Below, piece after piece: positions 25,458-35,209 of a stretch of 64,000 nt of DNA. The position numbers and the translations under genes are program-made. The stretch lies in contig NZ_KV917381.1 of assembly GCF_002019795.1 (NCBI RefSeq), forward strand, positions 1,795,210-1,859,209, in the 5' to 3' direction. The notes under the pieces are model-generated. The model made no database searches and had not been told where the DNA came from. It worked only from the letters and a program-made list of their open reading frames with translations. How positions within the stretch are numbered: position 1 is the first letter of the stretch; every line of letters begins with the position of its first letter. The DNA comes from Bacillus alkalicellulosilyticus. GTDB lineage: Bacteria; Bacillota; Bacilli; Bacillales; Bacillaceae_F.

Positions 25458-26110
25458 TGTTTACAGGAATTATTGAGGAAATTGGGACCATAGAACAAAT
25501 TCAACAAAAAAATGAAGCGATTGTAATGACGATTAAAGCAAATTCCATCTTAGATGATGTTAAGCTTGGAGACAGTATTGCTGTCAATGGAGTTTGTCTT
25601 ACTGTGACTTCGTTTACGACAAAACAGTTTACAGTCGACCTCATGCCGGAGACGGTAAGAAACACAAGCCTTCGAATGCTAACAAGAGGTTCATCGGTGA
25701 ACTTAGAGCGTGCGATGGCAGCTGGTGGTCGATTTGGTGGACATTTTGTATCGGGTCATGTCGATGGGATCGGTAAAATTGTTCGTAAAGAAGCTGTCGA
25801 TAATGCTGTGTATTATGAAATTGAAGTACCAAAAGAAATCCAGCCTTATTTTATCGTCAAAGGCTCTGTGTCTGTCGATGGAACAAGTCTAACCGTTTTT
25901 CAGGTGTCGGACTCATCCTTTACCGTTTCAATTATTCCTCATACGTTAACGGAAACTGTGATTGGCGGAAAAAAAGTTGGCGATATTGTTAATATTGAAT
26001 GCGATATGATCGGAAAATATATTGAGCAATTTATTGAACGACGATTTAGTCAGAAATCAGCTGAAGGAAATATTACGAAAAGCTTTTTATCTGAACACGG
26101 CTTTTACTAA
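25457..26110 (+). CDS. ribE: Riboflavin synthase alpha subunit
   Basis: The enzyme dismutates two 6,7-dimethyl-8-ribityllumazine molecules to riboflavin. The 217-residue protein shows the internal duplication of two lumazine-binding barrels: MFTGIIEEIG ... SIAVNGVCLTV in the first and HFVSGHVDGIG ... SVSVDGTSLTV in the second. The start overlaps the ribD stop. A 25-residue C-terminal extension after the second barrel is normal for Bacilli. Confidence 0.95.
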   Translation: MFTGIIEEIGTIEQIQQKNEAIVMTIKANSILDDVKLGDSIAVNGVCLTVTSFTTKQFTVDLMPETVRNTSLRMLTRGSSVNLERAMAAGGRFGGHFVSGHVDGIGKIVRKEAVDNAVYYEIEVPKEIQPYFIVKGSVSVDGTSLTVFQVSDSSFTVSIIPHTLTETVIGGKKVGDIVNIECDMIGKYIEQFIERRFSQKSAEGNITKSFLSEHGFY

Positions 26111-26134
26111 TATGAAGAAATGGGGTGGAGAGGC

Positions 26135-27328
26135 ATGTTTGATAAAATAGAAGAAGCGATATACGAGCTGATACAAGGAAAAGTTATTATTGTTTGTGAT
26201 GATGAAGACCGTGAAAATGAAGGTGATTTTGTATCGTTAGCTGAAAAAACGACTCCTGAAGTGATTAACTTTATGGTTAAATACGGTCGCGGCCTTGTGT
26301 GTGCTCCAATAACGAAAGACCGAGCAAGAGAGTTAGACCTTGTTCCAATGGTCGACCATAATACAGACCCTCATGGAACTGCATTTACAGTTAGTGTTGA
26401 CCATCAATCAACGACTACCGGAATTAGTGCGGCCGAACGTTCTACCACGATTATGGCACTCATTGATGACAATGCAAAAAAGCATCATTTCAAACGCCCA
26501 GGTCACATTTTTCCTCTCATCGCTAAGGATGGTGGAGTCTTGCGACGTGCTGGGCATACAGAAGCAGCGGTTGACCTTGCAAGATTATCAGGAGCTAAGC
26601 CAGCGGGAGTCATTTGTGAAATTATGAATGACGATGGGTCGATGGCAAGAGTGCCTGAGCTCCGAAAAATAGCAGATGAGCATGATTTGAAAATGATTAC
26701 GATTAAAGATTTAATCCAATATCGTCACCGCAAAGATAAGCTAGTGCAACGTGAAGTTGAAATTAAGATGCCAACGGAGTTCGGGGAGTTTAAAGCAATC
26801 GGTTTTTCTGATATCCTTGAGGGGAAAGAAAATGTGGCTCTTGTAAAAGGAGAAATCATTCCAGGTGAACCTACGCTTGTCCGTGTCCATTCTGAATGTT
26901 TGACTGGCGATGTATTTGGTTCTCATCGCTGCGATTGTGGTCCACAGTTACATGCAGCACTTGCTCAAATTGAACAAGAAGGTCGTGGGGTCTTATTATA
27001 TATGAGGCAAGAAGGCCGAGGGATTGGACTTATTAATAAAATGAGAGCCTATAAACTACAAGAAGAAGGCTATGATACCGTCGAAGCTAATGAAAAACTT
27101 GGCTTTGCTCCTGATTTGCGAGATTATGGCATCGGTGCTCAAATTTTACGTGACCTAGGCATTTCAAAAATGAAATTACTTACTAATAATCCTAGGAAGA
27201 TTGCAGGATTAAGTGGCTACGGTTTAGAAATCGTAGACCGTGTCCCAATACAAATGCCACATAATAAAGACAACGAAAATTATTTACGAACCAAAAATAA
27301 AAAGCTGGGTCATATGCTTCATTTTTAA
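26135..27328 (+). CDS. ribBA: Bifunctional 3,4-dihydroxy-2-butanone-4-phosphate synthase / GTP cyclohydrolase II
   Basis: The fusion enzyme supplies both precursors of riboflavin: the four-carbon unit from ribulose 5-phosphate and the pyrimidine from GTP. The 397-residue protein (398 in B. subtilis RibA) has the DHBP synthase domain (residues 1-200) with [11 protein letters not shown] and [13 protein letters not shown]. The GTP cyclohydrolase II domain follows with the zinc cysteines in [17 protein letters not shown] and the RQEGRGIGL motif. The ATG at 26135 is supported by GGGGTGGAG; a longer frame from 26120 has none. Confidence 0.96.
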   Translation: MFDKIEEAIYELIQGKVIIVCDDEDRENEGDFVSLAEKTTPEVINFMVKYGRGLVCAPITKDRARELDLVPMVDHNTDPHGTAFTVSVDHQSTTTGISAAERSTTIMALIDDNAKKHHFKRPGHIFPLIAKDGGVLRRAGHTEAAVDLARLSGAKPAGVICEIMNDDGSMARVPELRKIADEHDLKMITIKDLIQYRHRKDKLVQREVEIKMPTEFGEFKAIGFSDILEGKENVALVKGEIIPGEPTLVRVHSECLTGDVFGSHRCDCGPQLHAALAQIEQEGRGVLLYMRQEGRGIGLINKMRAYKLQEEGYDTVEANEKLGFAPDLRDYGIGAQILRDLGISKMKLLTNNPRKIAGLSGYGLEIVDRVPIQMPHNKDNENYLRTKNKKLGHMLHF

Positions 27329-27339
27329 TAAATAAAGAC

Positions 27340-27367
27340 CTTTTTCAAAGCAGAGCCTTTGAAAAAG
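27340..27367 (+). promoter_or_regulatory. Intercistronic hairpin between ribBA and ribH
   Basis: CTTTTTCAAAG and CTTTGAAAAAG form a perfect 11-bp stem with a six-base loop (CAGAGC) in the 63-base gap before ribH. There is no T run after it, so it is not a standard terminator. An mRNA processing or stability element is possible. Confidence 0.5.
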
Positions 27368-27391
27368 CTACATACTGAGGAGGATTTTATT

Positions 27392-27862
27392 ATGGCAAAA
27401 ACATTTGAAGGAAATTTAGTAGCATCAGATTTAAAAATTGGAATTGTTGTTGGGCGATTTAATGAATTTATTACAAGTAAATTATTAGGTGGTGCTGAAG
27501 ATGCGCTTAAACGTCATGGCTCAAATGGGGCAGATGTTGATATCGCATGGGTACCTGGAGCATTTGAAATTCCGTTTGCTGCAAAAAAAATGGCAGACTC
27601 AAAAAAGTACGACGCGATTATTACGTTAGGTACAGTTATTCGTGGATCAACTCCACATTTTGATTATGTATGTAATGAAGTAGCTAAAGGAGTAGGTGGC
27701 TTATCACTTCAAACAGGAATCCCCGTTATCTTTGGCGTGTTGACTACAGATACCATTGAGCAAGCTATTGAAAGAGCAGGAACAAAAGCAGGTAATAAAG
27801 GATGGGAAGCTGCTGTTGCCGCCATTGAAATGGCTAACCTAAGTAGAGAGCTTGAAAAATAA
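27392..27862 (+). CDS. ribH: 6,7-dimethyl-8-ribityllumazine synthase
   Basis: RibH condenses the products of RibBA and RibD and forms the icosahedral capsid that encloses riboflavin synthase in Bacilli. The 156-residue protein has VGRFNEFIT, the substrate-binding VPGAFEIPF and the catalytic [14 protein letters not shown] segment. The ATG at 27392 follows GAGGAGG; the frame from 27359 lacks a start signal. It is separated from ribBA by a hairpin-containing gap and followed by a terminator. Confidence 0.96.
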   Translation: MAKTFEGNLVASDLKIGIVVGRFNEFITSKLLGGAEDALKRHGSNGADVDIAWVPGAFEIPFAAKKMADSKKYDAIITLGTVIRGSTPHFDYVCNEVAKGVGGLSLQTGIPVIFGVLTTDTIEQAIERAGTKAGNKGWEAAVAAIEMANLSRELEK

Positions 27863-27874
27863 GTAATATATCTG

Positions 27875-27912
27875 CCTGGTAAATAAGGGAACCCTTGTTT
27901 ATCAGGTTTTTT
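27875..27912 (+). terminator. Terminator of the rib operon
   Basis: CCTGGTAAATAAGGG and CCCTTGTTTATCAGG form a long stem with a small bulge, followed by six T's. Confidence 0.85.
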
Positions 27913-28033
27913 GTGTTTGTCGTTTGCATTACCATGGTCCTCATTCAAATTACCCTCTCCGCTAAGAACCAATTAAATGGTATAATCATATTATGAAATA
28001 GAAAGATTCTGAGATTCATAAGAGGGATGAATT

Positions 28034-28381
28034 ATGTTACTAAAGTATAAGTCCTCATTTAAGAAAATTGCGATGGGGTTAATTTCTTACATGCCAAGCG
28101 AAAAAGACGTAAAGAAACTCCAGGAGACGATTGATAAATACGAAGCAAGTGATGAGTGGGAGCTCTATTTGTGGAAGGAAGACGTTATTGTTGGTGTCAT
28201 TGGAATTAGGTTAATGGCTGATGGAAATGCAGAGCTTTGTCACCTAAGTGTTAATCCATCATTTCGTGAAGAAGGCATTGGCAAAAAAATGATACATGCG
28301 GTGAAAAACAAAGTTACTGGAGAATTGTTACCTAATCAATATACAAAAGATTTCCTTATAAATGTAGAATTGAAACAATAA
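28034..28381 (+). CDS. ribT: RibT, GNAT-family acetyltransferase
   Basis: The 115-residue protein begins MLLKYKSSFKKIAMGLIS and contains a GNAT core: CHLSVNPSFREEGIGKKMIHAV, where R/Q-x2-G-x-G/A binds the acetyl-CoA pyrophosphate. It matches RibT, which sits at the end of the rib operon in B. subtilis. Here the rib terminator separates it from ribH, so it probably has its own promoter (a TATAAT lies about 45 bases upstream). The substrate is not established. Confidence 0.85.
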   Translation: MLLKYKSSFKKIAMGLISYMPSEKDVKKLQETIDKYEASDEWELYLWKEDVIVGVIGIRLMADGNAELCHLSVNPSFREEGIGKKMIHAVKNKVTGELLPNQYTKDFLINVELKQ

Positions 28382-28436
28382 TAAGGATAAGACAAAAGGT
28401 GAAATAACCTTTTGTCTTATCCTTATTTTTTTTTGC
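28380..28436. terminator. Bidirectional terminator, ACAAAAGGT repeat family
   Basis: AATAAGGATAAGACAAAAGG plus T on the left (28380-28400) pairs perfectly with 28407-28427 over 21 bases around GAAATA, with A/T runs on both sides. It ends both ribT (+) and ypuF (-), and overlaps both stop codons. Confidence 0.92.
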
Positions 28437-28941
28437 GAAGTTGTTTTTGGTAATCTCTTTCTTCAATAACATCACTGCGGTCACGTAACTTATGCTTATG
28501 AATCAAGAATTCATCATTATAGTTACTTGGGTTGCCCCATTGGCAACCCGAGTTCAGACAGAGGTCAGCACATGTTTGGTATAATTTTTCGTCATGGATG
28601 GGGATATTGATATCTTTATAGGGTTGTTTGGTATCGATATTGTCTTGAACCTTGGTTAGTTCTGTTAAAAATGATGGTACTTCAATTCCAAGCTGAGTGA
28701 TGTCTTCGTTATATTCTTCAATCGTTTGTATCGCACTTCTTATCATTTTTGAAGCACCACTATAATTGCTGCGACGATAATGATACATCCCAACTGCTAC
28801 TTGAATTAATCCGACCCAATACTTCTTCCTTGATTGAGTAGGTTGTTCTTTCCAATACTCCTCTAATACTTCATGACATTCAAAATAATCGCGTTGCCCA
28901 TGAAAATAAACTAAATAATCGAGAAAAGGTTTTGGATACAT
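28423..28941 (-). CDS. ypuF: YpuF, DUF309 domain protein
   Basis: The 172-residue protein has the DUF309 core near its N-terminus (FHGQRDYFECHEVLEEYWKE, then YWVGLIQVAVGMYHYRRSN), an all-helical fold of unknown function with a conserved H-E-x-LE-x-W signature. A C-terminal extension of about 60 residues contains two cysteines (TCADLCLNSGC) and a basic end. It faces scpA divergently, and B. subtilis ypuF occupies the same place between ribT and scpA. The start follows AAGGAGAG. Confidence 0.85.
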   Translation of the reverse strand: MYPKPFLDYLVYFHGQRDYFECHEVLEEYWKEQPTQSRKKYWVGLIQVAVGMYHYRRSNYSGASKMIRSAIQTIEEYNEDITQLGIEVPSFLTELTKVQDNIDTKQPYKDINIPIHDEKLYQTCADLCLNSGCQWGNPSNYNDEFLIHKHKLRDRSDVIEERDYQKQLRKKK

Positions 28942-29085
28942 TTGATTTGCTCTCCTTATATGCCGATACTAATAGTGTATCATATTTTTTTTAAGCTGAT
29001 GAAGACTGGTGATTTCAGTTTAGTGAAAATATGATATAATCACCTCTAACGAGTATACATATGAACAATTGTTCATGGAGGAAAT

Positions 29086-29859
29086 ATGAATCAATATAAT
29101 GTGAAGTTAGATGCGTTTGAAGGCCCTCTTGATTTACTGTTACACCTTATAAATCAGGCGGAAGTAGATATTTATGATATACCAATGGCTCATATTACAG
29201 CGCAATATATGGATTATATTCATACAATGCAGGAGCTTCAACTCGATGTAGCAAGTGAATATTTAGTCATGGCAGCCACATTGTTAGAAATTAAAAGTAA
29301 AATGCTTCTTCCTAAACATCAGGACGAGCTCTTTGAAGATGAATATTATTCCGAGGATGAAGAAGATCCGAGACAAGAATTGATGAATCGCTTGATTGAA
29401 TATCGGAAATATAAAGAAGCTGCCCAAGGGTTACAGGAACGGGAGCAAGACCGTGCATTAGTTCATACGAAGCCACCGAGTCGCTTAGATGAATACATCT
29501 CAGACGAGGAACGTTCGGTTGTTACTGTAAAGGGCGTAAACTTATTTGATATGATTGAAGCCTACCAACGAATGGTAAAACGCAAGATGTTAATTGCTCC
29601 CCGTTCAACGACTGTGAAACATCAGGAGTATTCGATTGATACAAGAATGGGTGAAGTGATGGAGGCGATAACTCGTGCTGGAGGTAAGGTAGCATTTTCC
29701 GTATTATTTGAATATGCAGACCGCTCTGAACTTGTTGTTACATTTTTAGCGCTTCTTGAACTAATGAAGGGGAATTCCATTTATTGTGAACAGGATGAAA
29801 ATTTTGCAGATATTATGATACATATGAAAAAGGAGGAACTTCCATTTGACTTTGAATGA
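29086..29859 (+). CDS. scpA: Segregation and condensation protein A (kleisin)
   Basis: ScpA is the kleisin bridge of the SMC-ScpAB condensin that organises and segregates chromosomes. The 257-residue protein has the family opening [17 protein letters not shown], the [18 protein letters not shown] helix that contacts the SMC neck, an acidic linker ([11 protein letters not shown]) and a C-terminal winged helix ([16 protein letters not shown]). A TATAAT sequence lies about 45 bases upstream of the start. It overlaps scpB by 14 bases. Confidence 0.96.
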   Translation: MNQYNVKLDAFEGPLDLLLHLINQAEVDIYDIPMAHITAQYMDYIHTMQELQLDVASEYLVMAATLLEIKSKMLLPKHQDELFEDEYYSEDEEDPRQELMNRLIEYRKYKEAAQGLQEREQDRALVHTKPPSRLDEYISDEERSVVTVKGVNLFDMIEAYQRMVKRKMLIAPRSTTVKHQEYSIDTRMGEVMEAITRAGGKVAFSVLFEYADRSELVVTFLALLELMKGNSIYCEQDENFADIMIHMKKEELPFDFE

Positions 29860-30442
29860 TTTAAAAGGAATTATTGAAGGATTATTATTTGCAGCTGGAG
29901 ATGAAGGTCTAACTTGTAAGCAAATTGCAGAAGTTCTTGATAGTGAAGAAATTACAGTTCTAAATGTATTGAATGAATTGGCGCTCGAATATAAAGATAA
30001 TACAAGAGGAATGCAGCTTGTTGAGGTAGCAGGGACTTTCCAACTTGCCACCAAGAAAGAGCATGCGATGTATTATAAAAGATTGGCATATTCTCCGACC
30101 CATACGGGATTATCCCAAGCCTCGCTTGAAACACTTGCTATTGTAGCTTATAAGCAACCGATCACACGTGTTGAAATCGAAGAAGTCCGTGGAGTCAAAT
30201 CTGACAAGGCGATTCATACACTTGTAACGAAATTATTAATTAAAGAAGTAGGTCGTGCGGAAGGTACAGGCCGAGCAATTTTATATGGTACAACTAAAGA
30301 ATTTTTGGATTATTTTGGCTTGAACTCACTTGATAATTTACCTGTTCTTCCTGAAGCTGTTGATGAAATGGCAATTGAAGAAGAAGCTGATTTATTCTTT
30401 AAAAAGTTTGAGGAGTCTTTTGATGGGGTAAATGTTAAATAA
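29846..30442 (+). CDS. scpB: Segregation and condensation protein B
   Basis: ScpB is the dimeric winged-helix partner of ScpA in the SMC complex. The 198-residue protein starts at a TTG with an AGGAGGAAC ribosome site inside the end of scpA. It contains two winged helices, with conserved [11 protein letters not shown] and the [20 protein letters not shown] and RGVKSD segments. The overlapping arrangement suggests translational coupling, which would keep the subunits balanced. Confidence 0.96.
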   Translation: MTLNDLKGIIEGLLFAAGDEGLTCKQIAEVLDSEEITVLNVLNELALEYKDNTRGMQLVEVAGTFQLATKKEHAMYYKRLAYSPTHTGLSQASLETLAIVAYKQPITRVEIEEVRGVKSDKAIHTLVTKLLIKEVGRAEGTGRAILYGTTKEFLDYFGLNSLDNLPVLPEAVDEMAIEEEADLFFKKFEESFDGVNVK

Positions 30443-30534
30443 AAACAAAAAATTGTAAAGTAGTCCTCTCAAAACCGAGTAAGTTTGTTATACTATGGTT
30501 AAACGCTTACATGTAGAATGTGGAGGGAATCATA

Positions 30535-30945
30535 TTGATCATCAAACATGCAGAAGGATATGAGCTAGAAAAAGAAAAACCGAACACATCTGAAGACTTT
30601 TTTAATCGGTCAAAGGTCGTTTATCATGAGGATGGAAAAGATAAAGAATTTTATGTTCTTTATGTACGCTATTTTGATGAAAAAATAAAAGAAATGGACC
30701 AATTTCAAAATGAACCGCTTTTTTCAATAGACGGAAAAGACGTATCTTTTAAAGATATTGTTGCTTTAGCATGTCTATTAACTAATCCGAATTTTAAAAA
30801 GAAGAAACGAATATATATCAATGAAATTGAAGAGTTTGAACAATACTTTATTAATTTAGAGTTACAGGTTGTGAAAGACCTTTTTACACAACTTTATCAA
30901 AAGGGTGAATGTAAATTAACTCACCCATTTCAACTTACTTCTTGA
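30535..30945 (+). CDS. Hypothetical cytoplasmic protein
   Basis: The 136-residue protein is acidic and soluble, with no signal peptide or membrane helix. Visible stretches are YELEKEKPNTSEDFFNRSK, KEFYVLYVRYFDEKIKEMDQ and a C-terminal helix (FEQYFINLELQVVKDLFTQ). I do not recognise a family. The TTG start at 30535 follows TGGAGGG by seven bases; the GTG at 30520 would overlap that ribosome site. It lies between scpB and ypuI on the same strand, with about 90-base gaps on each side. Confidence 0.7.
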   Translation: MIIKHAEGYELEKEKPNTSEDFFNRSKVVYHEDGKDKEFYVLYVRYFDEKIKEMDQFQNEPLFSIDGKDVSFKDIVALACLLTNPNFKKKKRIYINEIEEFEQYFINLELQVVKDLFTQLYQKGECKLTHPFQLTS

Positions 30946-31030
30946 CGTGGTAGGATGAAAAAAGGCTATACAACTCGTATGTCGAATTATTGTAATGTAA
31001 GATACAACGAAGATCTGGAGGTGTACGCTT

Positions 31031-31522
31031 ATGGGGAATACACTAGTTGAAAATCAACTAACATTAGCACATGAAACATTATCGGATATCTGTCAAAAAC
31101 TTAGTCACTTTTTAGATGAAACGACTCTTTCTGGACTCTTACATGATGGAGTAGAAAGTGAAACGGAATATTATAAATCCGTTATGTCTTCTCTACGACG
31201 TGTTCTAGTTTTTTGTGAGGAAGGAAAAGATGCGAGTGAGATTATAATGAACGGGAAAACGTTCCGAAAAGTCGCAGCTGAAAAGACATTATTTTGGATT
31301 TACCATCACTGCATTGAAGAGTTTTTTAATCCCCGCGTGGATAATTGGTACGAAGATAGTCGTTCAGCCTACACAGGTAAAAATGCCATCCATTTTTCTA
31401 AGTCTGTACCGGAGTCAATGTTAAATATGATGAAAAGTATTGAGGGACCGTTCCAAACCATTCGAGAAGAATTGGAATACTATGAAACTGACTTTAGAAC
31501 AAAGATGATTCAAACAAAATAA
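31031..31522 (+). CDS. ypuI: YpuI-like DUF3907 protein
   Basis: The 163-residue, mostly helical protein starts MGNTLVENQLTLAHETLSD and contains the family-like VLVFCEEGKDASEI and FFNPRVDNWYEDSRSAYTG segments. In B. subtilis the DUF3907 protein YpuI also follows scpB, which supports the assignment. The function is unknown. A GGAGGTG ribosome site precedes the ATG and a strong terminator follows. Confidence 0.82.
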   Translation: MGNTLVENQLTLAHETLSDICQKLSHFLDETTLSGLLHDGVESETEYYKSVMSSLRRVLVFCEEGKDASEIIMNGKTFRKVAAEKTLFWIYHHCIEEFFNPRVDNWYEDSRSAYTGKNAIHFSKSVPESMLNMMKSIEGPFQTIREELEYYETDFRTKMIQTK

Positions 31523-31538
31523 ATAAGATTACCGAATA

Positions 31539-31587
31539 GGGTAAGATAAAAGGGAAATAACCTTTTGTCTTACCCTCTTCTTTTTGG
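31539..31587 (+). terminator. Terminator after ypuI, AAAAGG repeat family
   Basis: GGGTAAGATAAAAGG pairs with CCTTTTGTCTTACCC across GAAATAA (one G-T pair) and a T-rich run follows. It is nearly the same hairpin as at 28380, down to the GAAATAA loop. Confidence 0.88.
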
Positions 31588-31759
31588 TAACCCCTCCTTA
31601 CTAATAACCTGCTCACAAGGTTTTACATGAGGTGGCATTCTAGTACATAAGGATCTAATGTATTTTAACCATGATAAATAGCAACAGTTGTGTTATAATG
31701 ATATTTTATATAGAAACTTTTTTAATAACAAAAATAACAAGAATTGATTGAGGTGACGT

Positions 31760-34219
31760 ATGATTACATTGGATTTAAATGGTGTTTGGAAGATGAAAGA
31801 AGAAAGTGAAGTAGACTGGCAGGACGCTATAGTTCCTGGCTCAGTAATGAATGACTTACTGGTTAATGAAAAAATTGATGACCCATTCTACCGTGATAAT
31901 GAACATCAATCCTATGAAATTGCTTCAAAAGATTATCAATATACACGCGAGTTTCATGTAGAAGAGCAGCTATATTTACAAGATAAGGTTCTTCTTGTTT
32001 GTGAGGGTTTGGATACGATAGCTCATATATATATTAATGGCAAACTTATCACTGAAACAGAAAATATGCACTGTACATATGAGATAGATGTCAAACCATT
32101 TGTTGAAATTGGCAAAAATGAAATAACAATTTTATTATTTTCACCGATTTCCTATATTAAAGAGAAACAGGAACAAATGCCACTTTGGGGTGTAGTAGAT
32201 GCGGTTGAAGGCTATCCGCACATTCGTAAAGCGCATAGTATGTTTGGCTGGGATTGGGGTCCTAAGATTCCCGACTTAGGAATTTGGAGAAACATTTTTC
32301 TTGTAGGTTACAGCACAGGGCGCATTGAAGATGTTTATATAACACAAAATCATGCTGAAGAAGTTGTTGTTGTCGATGTAAGAGTCAAGTTAGAGAATGT
32401 AAAAGGTAGCGGCATAGATATAGACGTTACATTGATATCTCCTGATGGGGATAGTGAAATAAAAACAGTGACGATTCAATCAGAGAACGAAGAGCATATT
32501 TCCTTTTCAGTTGAGAATCCACACCTATGGTGGCCCAATGGTTATGGAGACCAACCTTTATATAAAGTAGAAGTCAATGCTTCAACAAAAGATAAGCAAC
32601 TTGACAAGAAAGAGTATCATATTGGTTTGCGAACGTTAACCATTAAACATGAACCAGATGAATGGGGTAAATCGTTTGAATTTGTTGTAAATGGAATATC
32701 GATATTTGGAATGGGTGCGAATTATATTCCTGAGGATAATATTCTAGCAAGAGTTACCCCAGAACGAACCGAAACATTGCTTCGAGATTGTATTGCGGCT
32801 AATTTTAATATGATCCGTGTGTGGGGAGGCGGGTACTATCCGGATGATTATTTCTTTGACTTATGTGACCGTCTTGGATTAATTGTTTGGCAGGATTTTA
32901 TGTTTGGTTGTAGTGTATATAACTTATCAGATGATTTTAAGCAATCGATTACTCAAGAAGCGATAGATAACATTAAACGAATTCGTCATCACGCAAGCCT
33001 AGGACTTTGGTGTGGAAATAATGAGGTCGAGGAAGCTTGGGTATATTGGGATTTTCCAAAAACGCCTAAGCATCGAACAGATTATATTAAAATCTTTGAA
33101 GTATTGCTAGACGATATCGTAAAGGAGTATGATCCACAAACATACTACTGGCCGTCTTCTCCTTCATCTGGTGGCGGATTTGACAGACCTCGTGACCCAA
33201 ACGAAGGTGACGTGCACTATTGGGAAGTATGGCATGGCTTAAAACCTTTTGATGAGTACCGTAAGTATCATTTTAGGTTTTGTTCAGAGTTTGGATTTCA
33301 ATCTTTTCCATCTTTAAAAACGGTTAAATCATTTACGCTACCAGAAGACCAAAATATTTTTTCTTATGTGATGGAACAGCATCAAAAAAATGGATCCGCC
33401 AATGGAAAGATACTTTTCTATCTTTCAGAGAACTACTTGTATCCTAAGGATTTTGATACGCTATTATACGCATCCCAGTTATTACAAGCCGATGCGATAA
33501 AGTATGGTGTTGAACATTGGAGAAGAAATCGCGGACGTTGCATGGGTTCAATATATTGGCAATTAAACGATTGCTGGCCAGTGGCTTCTTGGTCTAGTAT
33601 TGATAGCTATGGGCGATGGAAAGCTCTTCACTACTTTGCTAAGAAATTTTATGCCCCTGTTCTTTTATCCATTAATGAAGAAGGAACAACTGCTGGGATA
33701 TATATAACGAATGAAACAGTTTCTACAAAAGAGTGTCGTGTAGAGTGGAAGCTTCGTCAAAATGACTCAAGTATCATTTCATCTGGAACGATTGAACAAA
33801 ACGTTGCTCAACTTTCGGCTGTTTTGTGTGAAACGTTAGTTTTTGATGACATTTTGCAAGAAGAAAAGGCTAGGGAAACTTATTTGGAATGTGTCTTGTA
33901 CGTAGATGGGGTTGAAAAATCAAGTACTACGGTTTTATTTACAAAACCAAAGCACTTTGCATTTTTAAATCCAAGCATTAGACATAAGGTGACGGAGAGC
34001 GAAGAGTCTTTTATCATTACCCTAACGTCAACGGCGTTTGCTAAATATGTAGAACTAGACGTAACAGATGCGGATTGTAAGTTTAGCGATAATTATTTTG
34101 ATTTATCAGCCAATGAACCTAAGCAAATCACCGTTGACAAAAGTTTAATTAGCGAGAAACTTACTGTAGAAGACTTTACTTCTCAGCTGGCAGTTCGTAG
34201 TGTATTTGATATTGCGTAG
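31760..34219 (+). CDS. Beta-mannosidase, glycoside hydrolase family 2
   Basis: The 819-residue protein removes terminal beta-mannose from oligosaccharides. It has no signal peptide, so it acts in the cytoplasm on imported sugars. Domain order is GH2 sugar-binding (residues 1-175, with WQDAIVPGSVMNDLL and KAHSMFGWDWGPKIPD), immunoglobulin-like (about 180-285), TIM barrel (about 290-600) and C-terminal beta domains. The acid/base is the Glu of GLWCGNNEVEEAW and the nucleophile the Glu of FCSEFGFQSFPS. The WWPNGYGDQPLY and RVWGGGYYPDDYFFD motifs are typical of beta-mannosidases rather than galactosidases. No sugar transporter is adjacent. It opens the accessory block absent from this place in B. 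subtilis. Confidence 0.93.
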   Translation: MITLDLNGVWKMKEESEVDWQDAIVPGSVMNDLLVNEKIDDPFYRDNEHQSYEIASKDYQYTREFHVEEQLYLQDKVLLVCEGLDTIAHIYINGKLITETENMHCTYEIDVKPFVEIGKNEITILLFSPISYIKEKQEQMPLWGVVDAVEGYPHIRKAHSMFGWDWGPKIPDLGIWRNIFLVGYSTGRIEDVYITQNHAEEVVVVDVRVKLENVKGSGIDIDVTLISPDGDSEIKTVTIQSENEEHISFSVENPHLWWPNGYGDQPLYKVEVNASTKDKQLDKKEYHIGLRTLTIKHEPDEWGKSFEFVVNGISIFGMGANYIPEDNILARVTPERTETLLRDCIAANFNMIRVWGGGYYPDDYFFDLCDRLGLIVWQDFMFGCSVYNLSDDFKQSITQEAIDNIKRIRHHASLGLWCGNNEVEEAWVYWDFPKTPKHRTDYIKIFEVLLDDIVKEYDPQTYYWPSSPSSGGGFDRPRDPNEGDVHYWEVWHGLKPFDEYRKYHFRFCSEFGFQSFPSLKTVKSFTLPEDQNIFSYVMEQHQKNGSANGKILFYLSENYLYPKDFDTLLYASQLLQADAIKYGVEHWRRNRGRCMGSIYWQLNDCWPVASWSSIDSYGRWKALHYFAKKFYAPVLLSINEEGTTAGIYITNETVSTKECRVEWKLRQNDSSIISSGTIEQNVAQLSAVLCETLVFDDILQEEKARETYLECVLYVDGVEKSSTTVLFTKPKHFAFLNPSIRHKVTESEESFIITLTSTAFAKYVELDVTDADCKFSDNYFDLSANEPKQITVDKSLISEKLTVEDFTSQLAVRSVFDIA

Positions 34220-34227
34220 TTAAATCT

Positions 34228-34272
34228 AAAAAAAGCGCCTTCTCAGAAATGATCTGATCGGCGCTATTTTTA
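34228..34272. terminator. Bidirectional terminator between the mannosidase and DUF2935 genes
   Basis: AGCGCC/GGCGCT with an inner CAGA/TCTG pairing is flanked by an A run on the left and ATTTTTAG on the right. It lies between two convergent genes. Confidence 0.82.
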
Positions 34273-34280
34273 GTTACTTG

Positions 34281-35084
34281 TTATTCCTTACGTGGTTTTG
34301 TTGGGTCGCAGTCCGGTTGCTGGAGCTCGGATGTTTCGGCTAATTTCATTAAATAATAGCATTCTTCTCTCGCCATATGATCAGCCATTAATTCTTGTAA
34401 TGTTCCTAGTAAACGATTAGACATTTCTAATTCTTCTATCTCATCTAGGAAATTTTTGAACAACACGATTTCAAGCTGGACCTGCTCGTTAAACCGCTCA
34501 AGTGCTGGGAACTTATCTACATGAGACCGAAGATAACCGGCCATTTCAACGGCCTTGATATAAAATTGTTCAAATGTTTTTGTAAACTCTTCACTTTTTT
34601 CACTTAGCTTCGCCTCTACCATATCTAACGACCCTGTGATCGCATCTGCATGCCCAGCCGCATCAAGGAGCCAAACAAGGTGGTGATGCAACGGGTGTGT
34701 AAGTGGCGGGGTTTGTTGTTTAATTAAGTATGGTAGGATTCGAAGATATTCTTCAACCTCATTAACCATATGATTTAAAAAAGTAGGTGAAAGTTCAATG
34801 ACAACATTCCCAATAAGATGATCAGCAACAATTTCAAGTTTGAATTGACGGATTTCCTTTGCAGATTGTTCGGCTTTTTCACTTAAACGTTGTAATTCAG
34901 CTGTTGATAAAGGCTGTCGAGACTGTTCAAGTAATTGATCAAAAAGCTTGATAAATGAATAGGCTTTCTCTATTTTATCTGTTTCTCTTGGTGACAATGT
35001 ATCATAAATAAAGCGGGCATGGTCTCCAAGGACTTGTAACCAAAATTGATGTTCAAATACAGCGGTTTGTTCAAATGATTTCAT
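34281..35084 (-). CDS. DUF2935 four-helix protein
   Basis: The 267-residue, all-helical protein contains two similar halves with His/Glu signatures: EHQFWLQVLGDHARFIYD near the N-terminus and HHHLVWLLDAAGHADAI plus MADHMAREECYYL in the second half. These spaced His and Glu residues suggest a di-metal site as in the DUF2935 family, whose function is not established. It begins behind AAGGAGG. It is transcribed divergently from the superoxide dismutase gene across a 125-base gap, so the two may share control. Confidence 0.82.
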   Translation of the reverse strand: MKSFEQTAVFEHQFWLQVLGDHARFIYDTLSPRETDKIEKAYSFIKLFDQLLEQSRQPLSTAELQRLSEKAEQSAKEIRQFKLEIVADHLIGNVVIELSPTFLNHMVNEVEEYLRILPYLIKQQTPPLTHPLHHHLVWLLDAAGHADAITGSLDMVEAKLSEKSEEFTKTFEQFYIKAVEMAGYLRSHVDKFPALERFNEQVQLEIVLFKNFLDEIEELEMSNRLLGTLQELMADHMAREECYYLMKLAETSELQQPDCDPTKPRKE

Positions 35085-35209
35085 AGAAAAAGACCTCCTT
35101 AATTTTACTCGTTGTTATCCTATGTAAACAGAGCCCAAATGTGACAAATGCACAGCATAATCAAAATTGCATATAGTAGACTGATTAAGGTTAACAAGGA
35201 GGAAATCGA

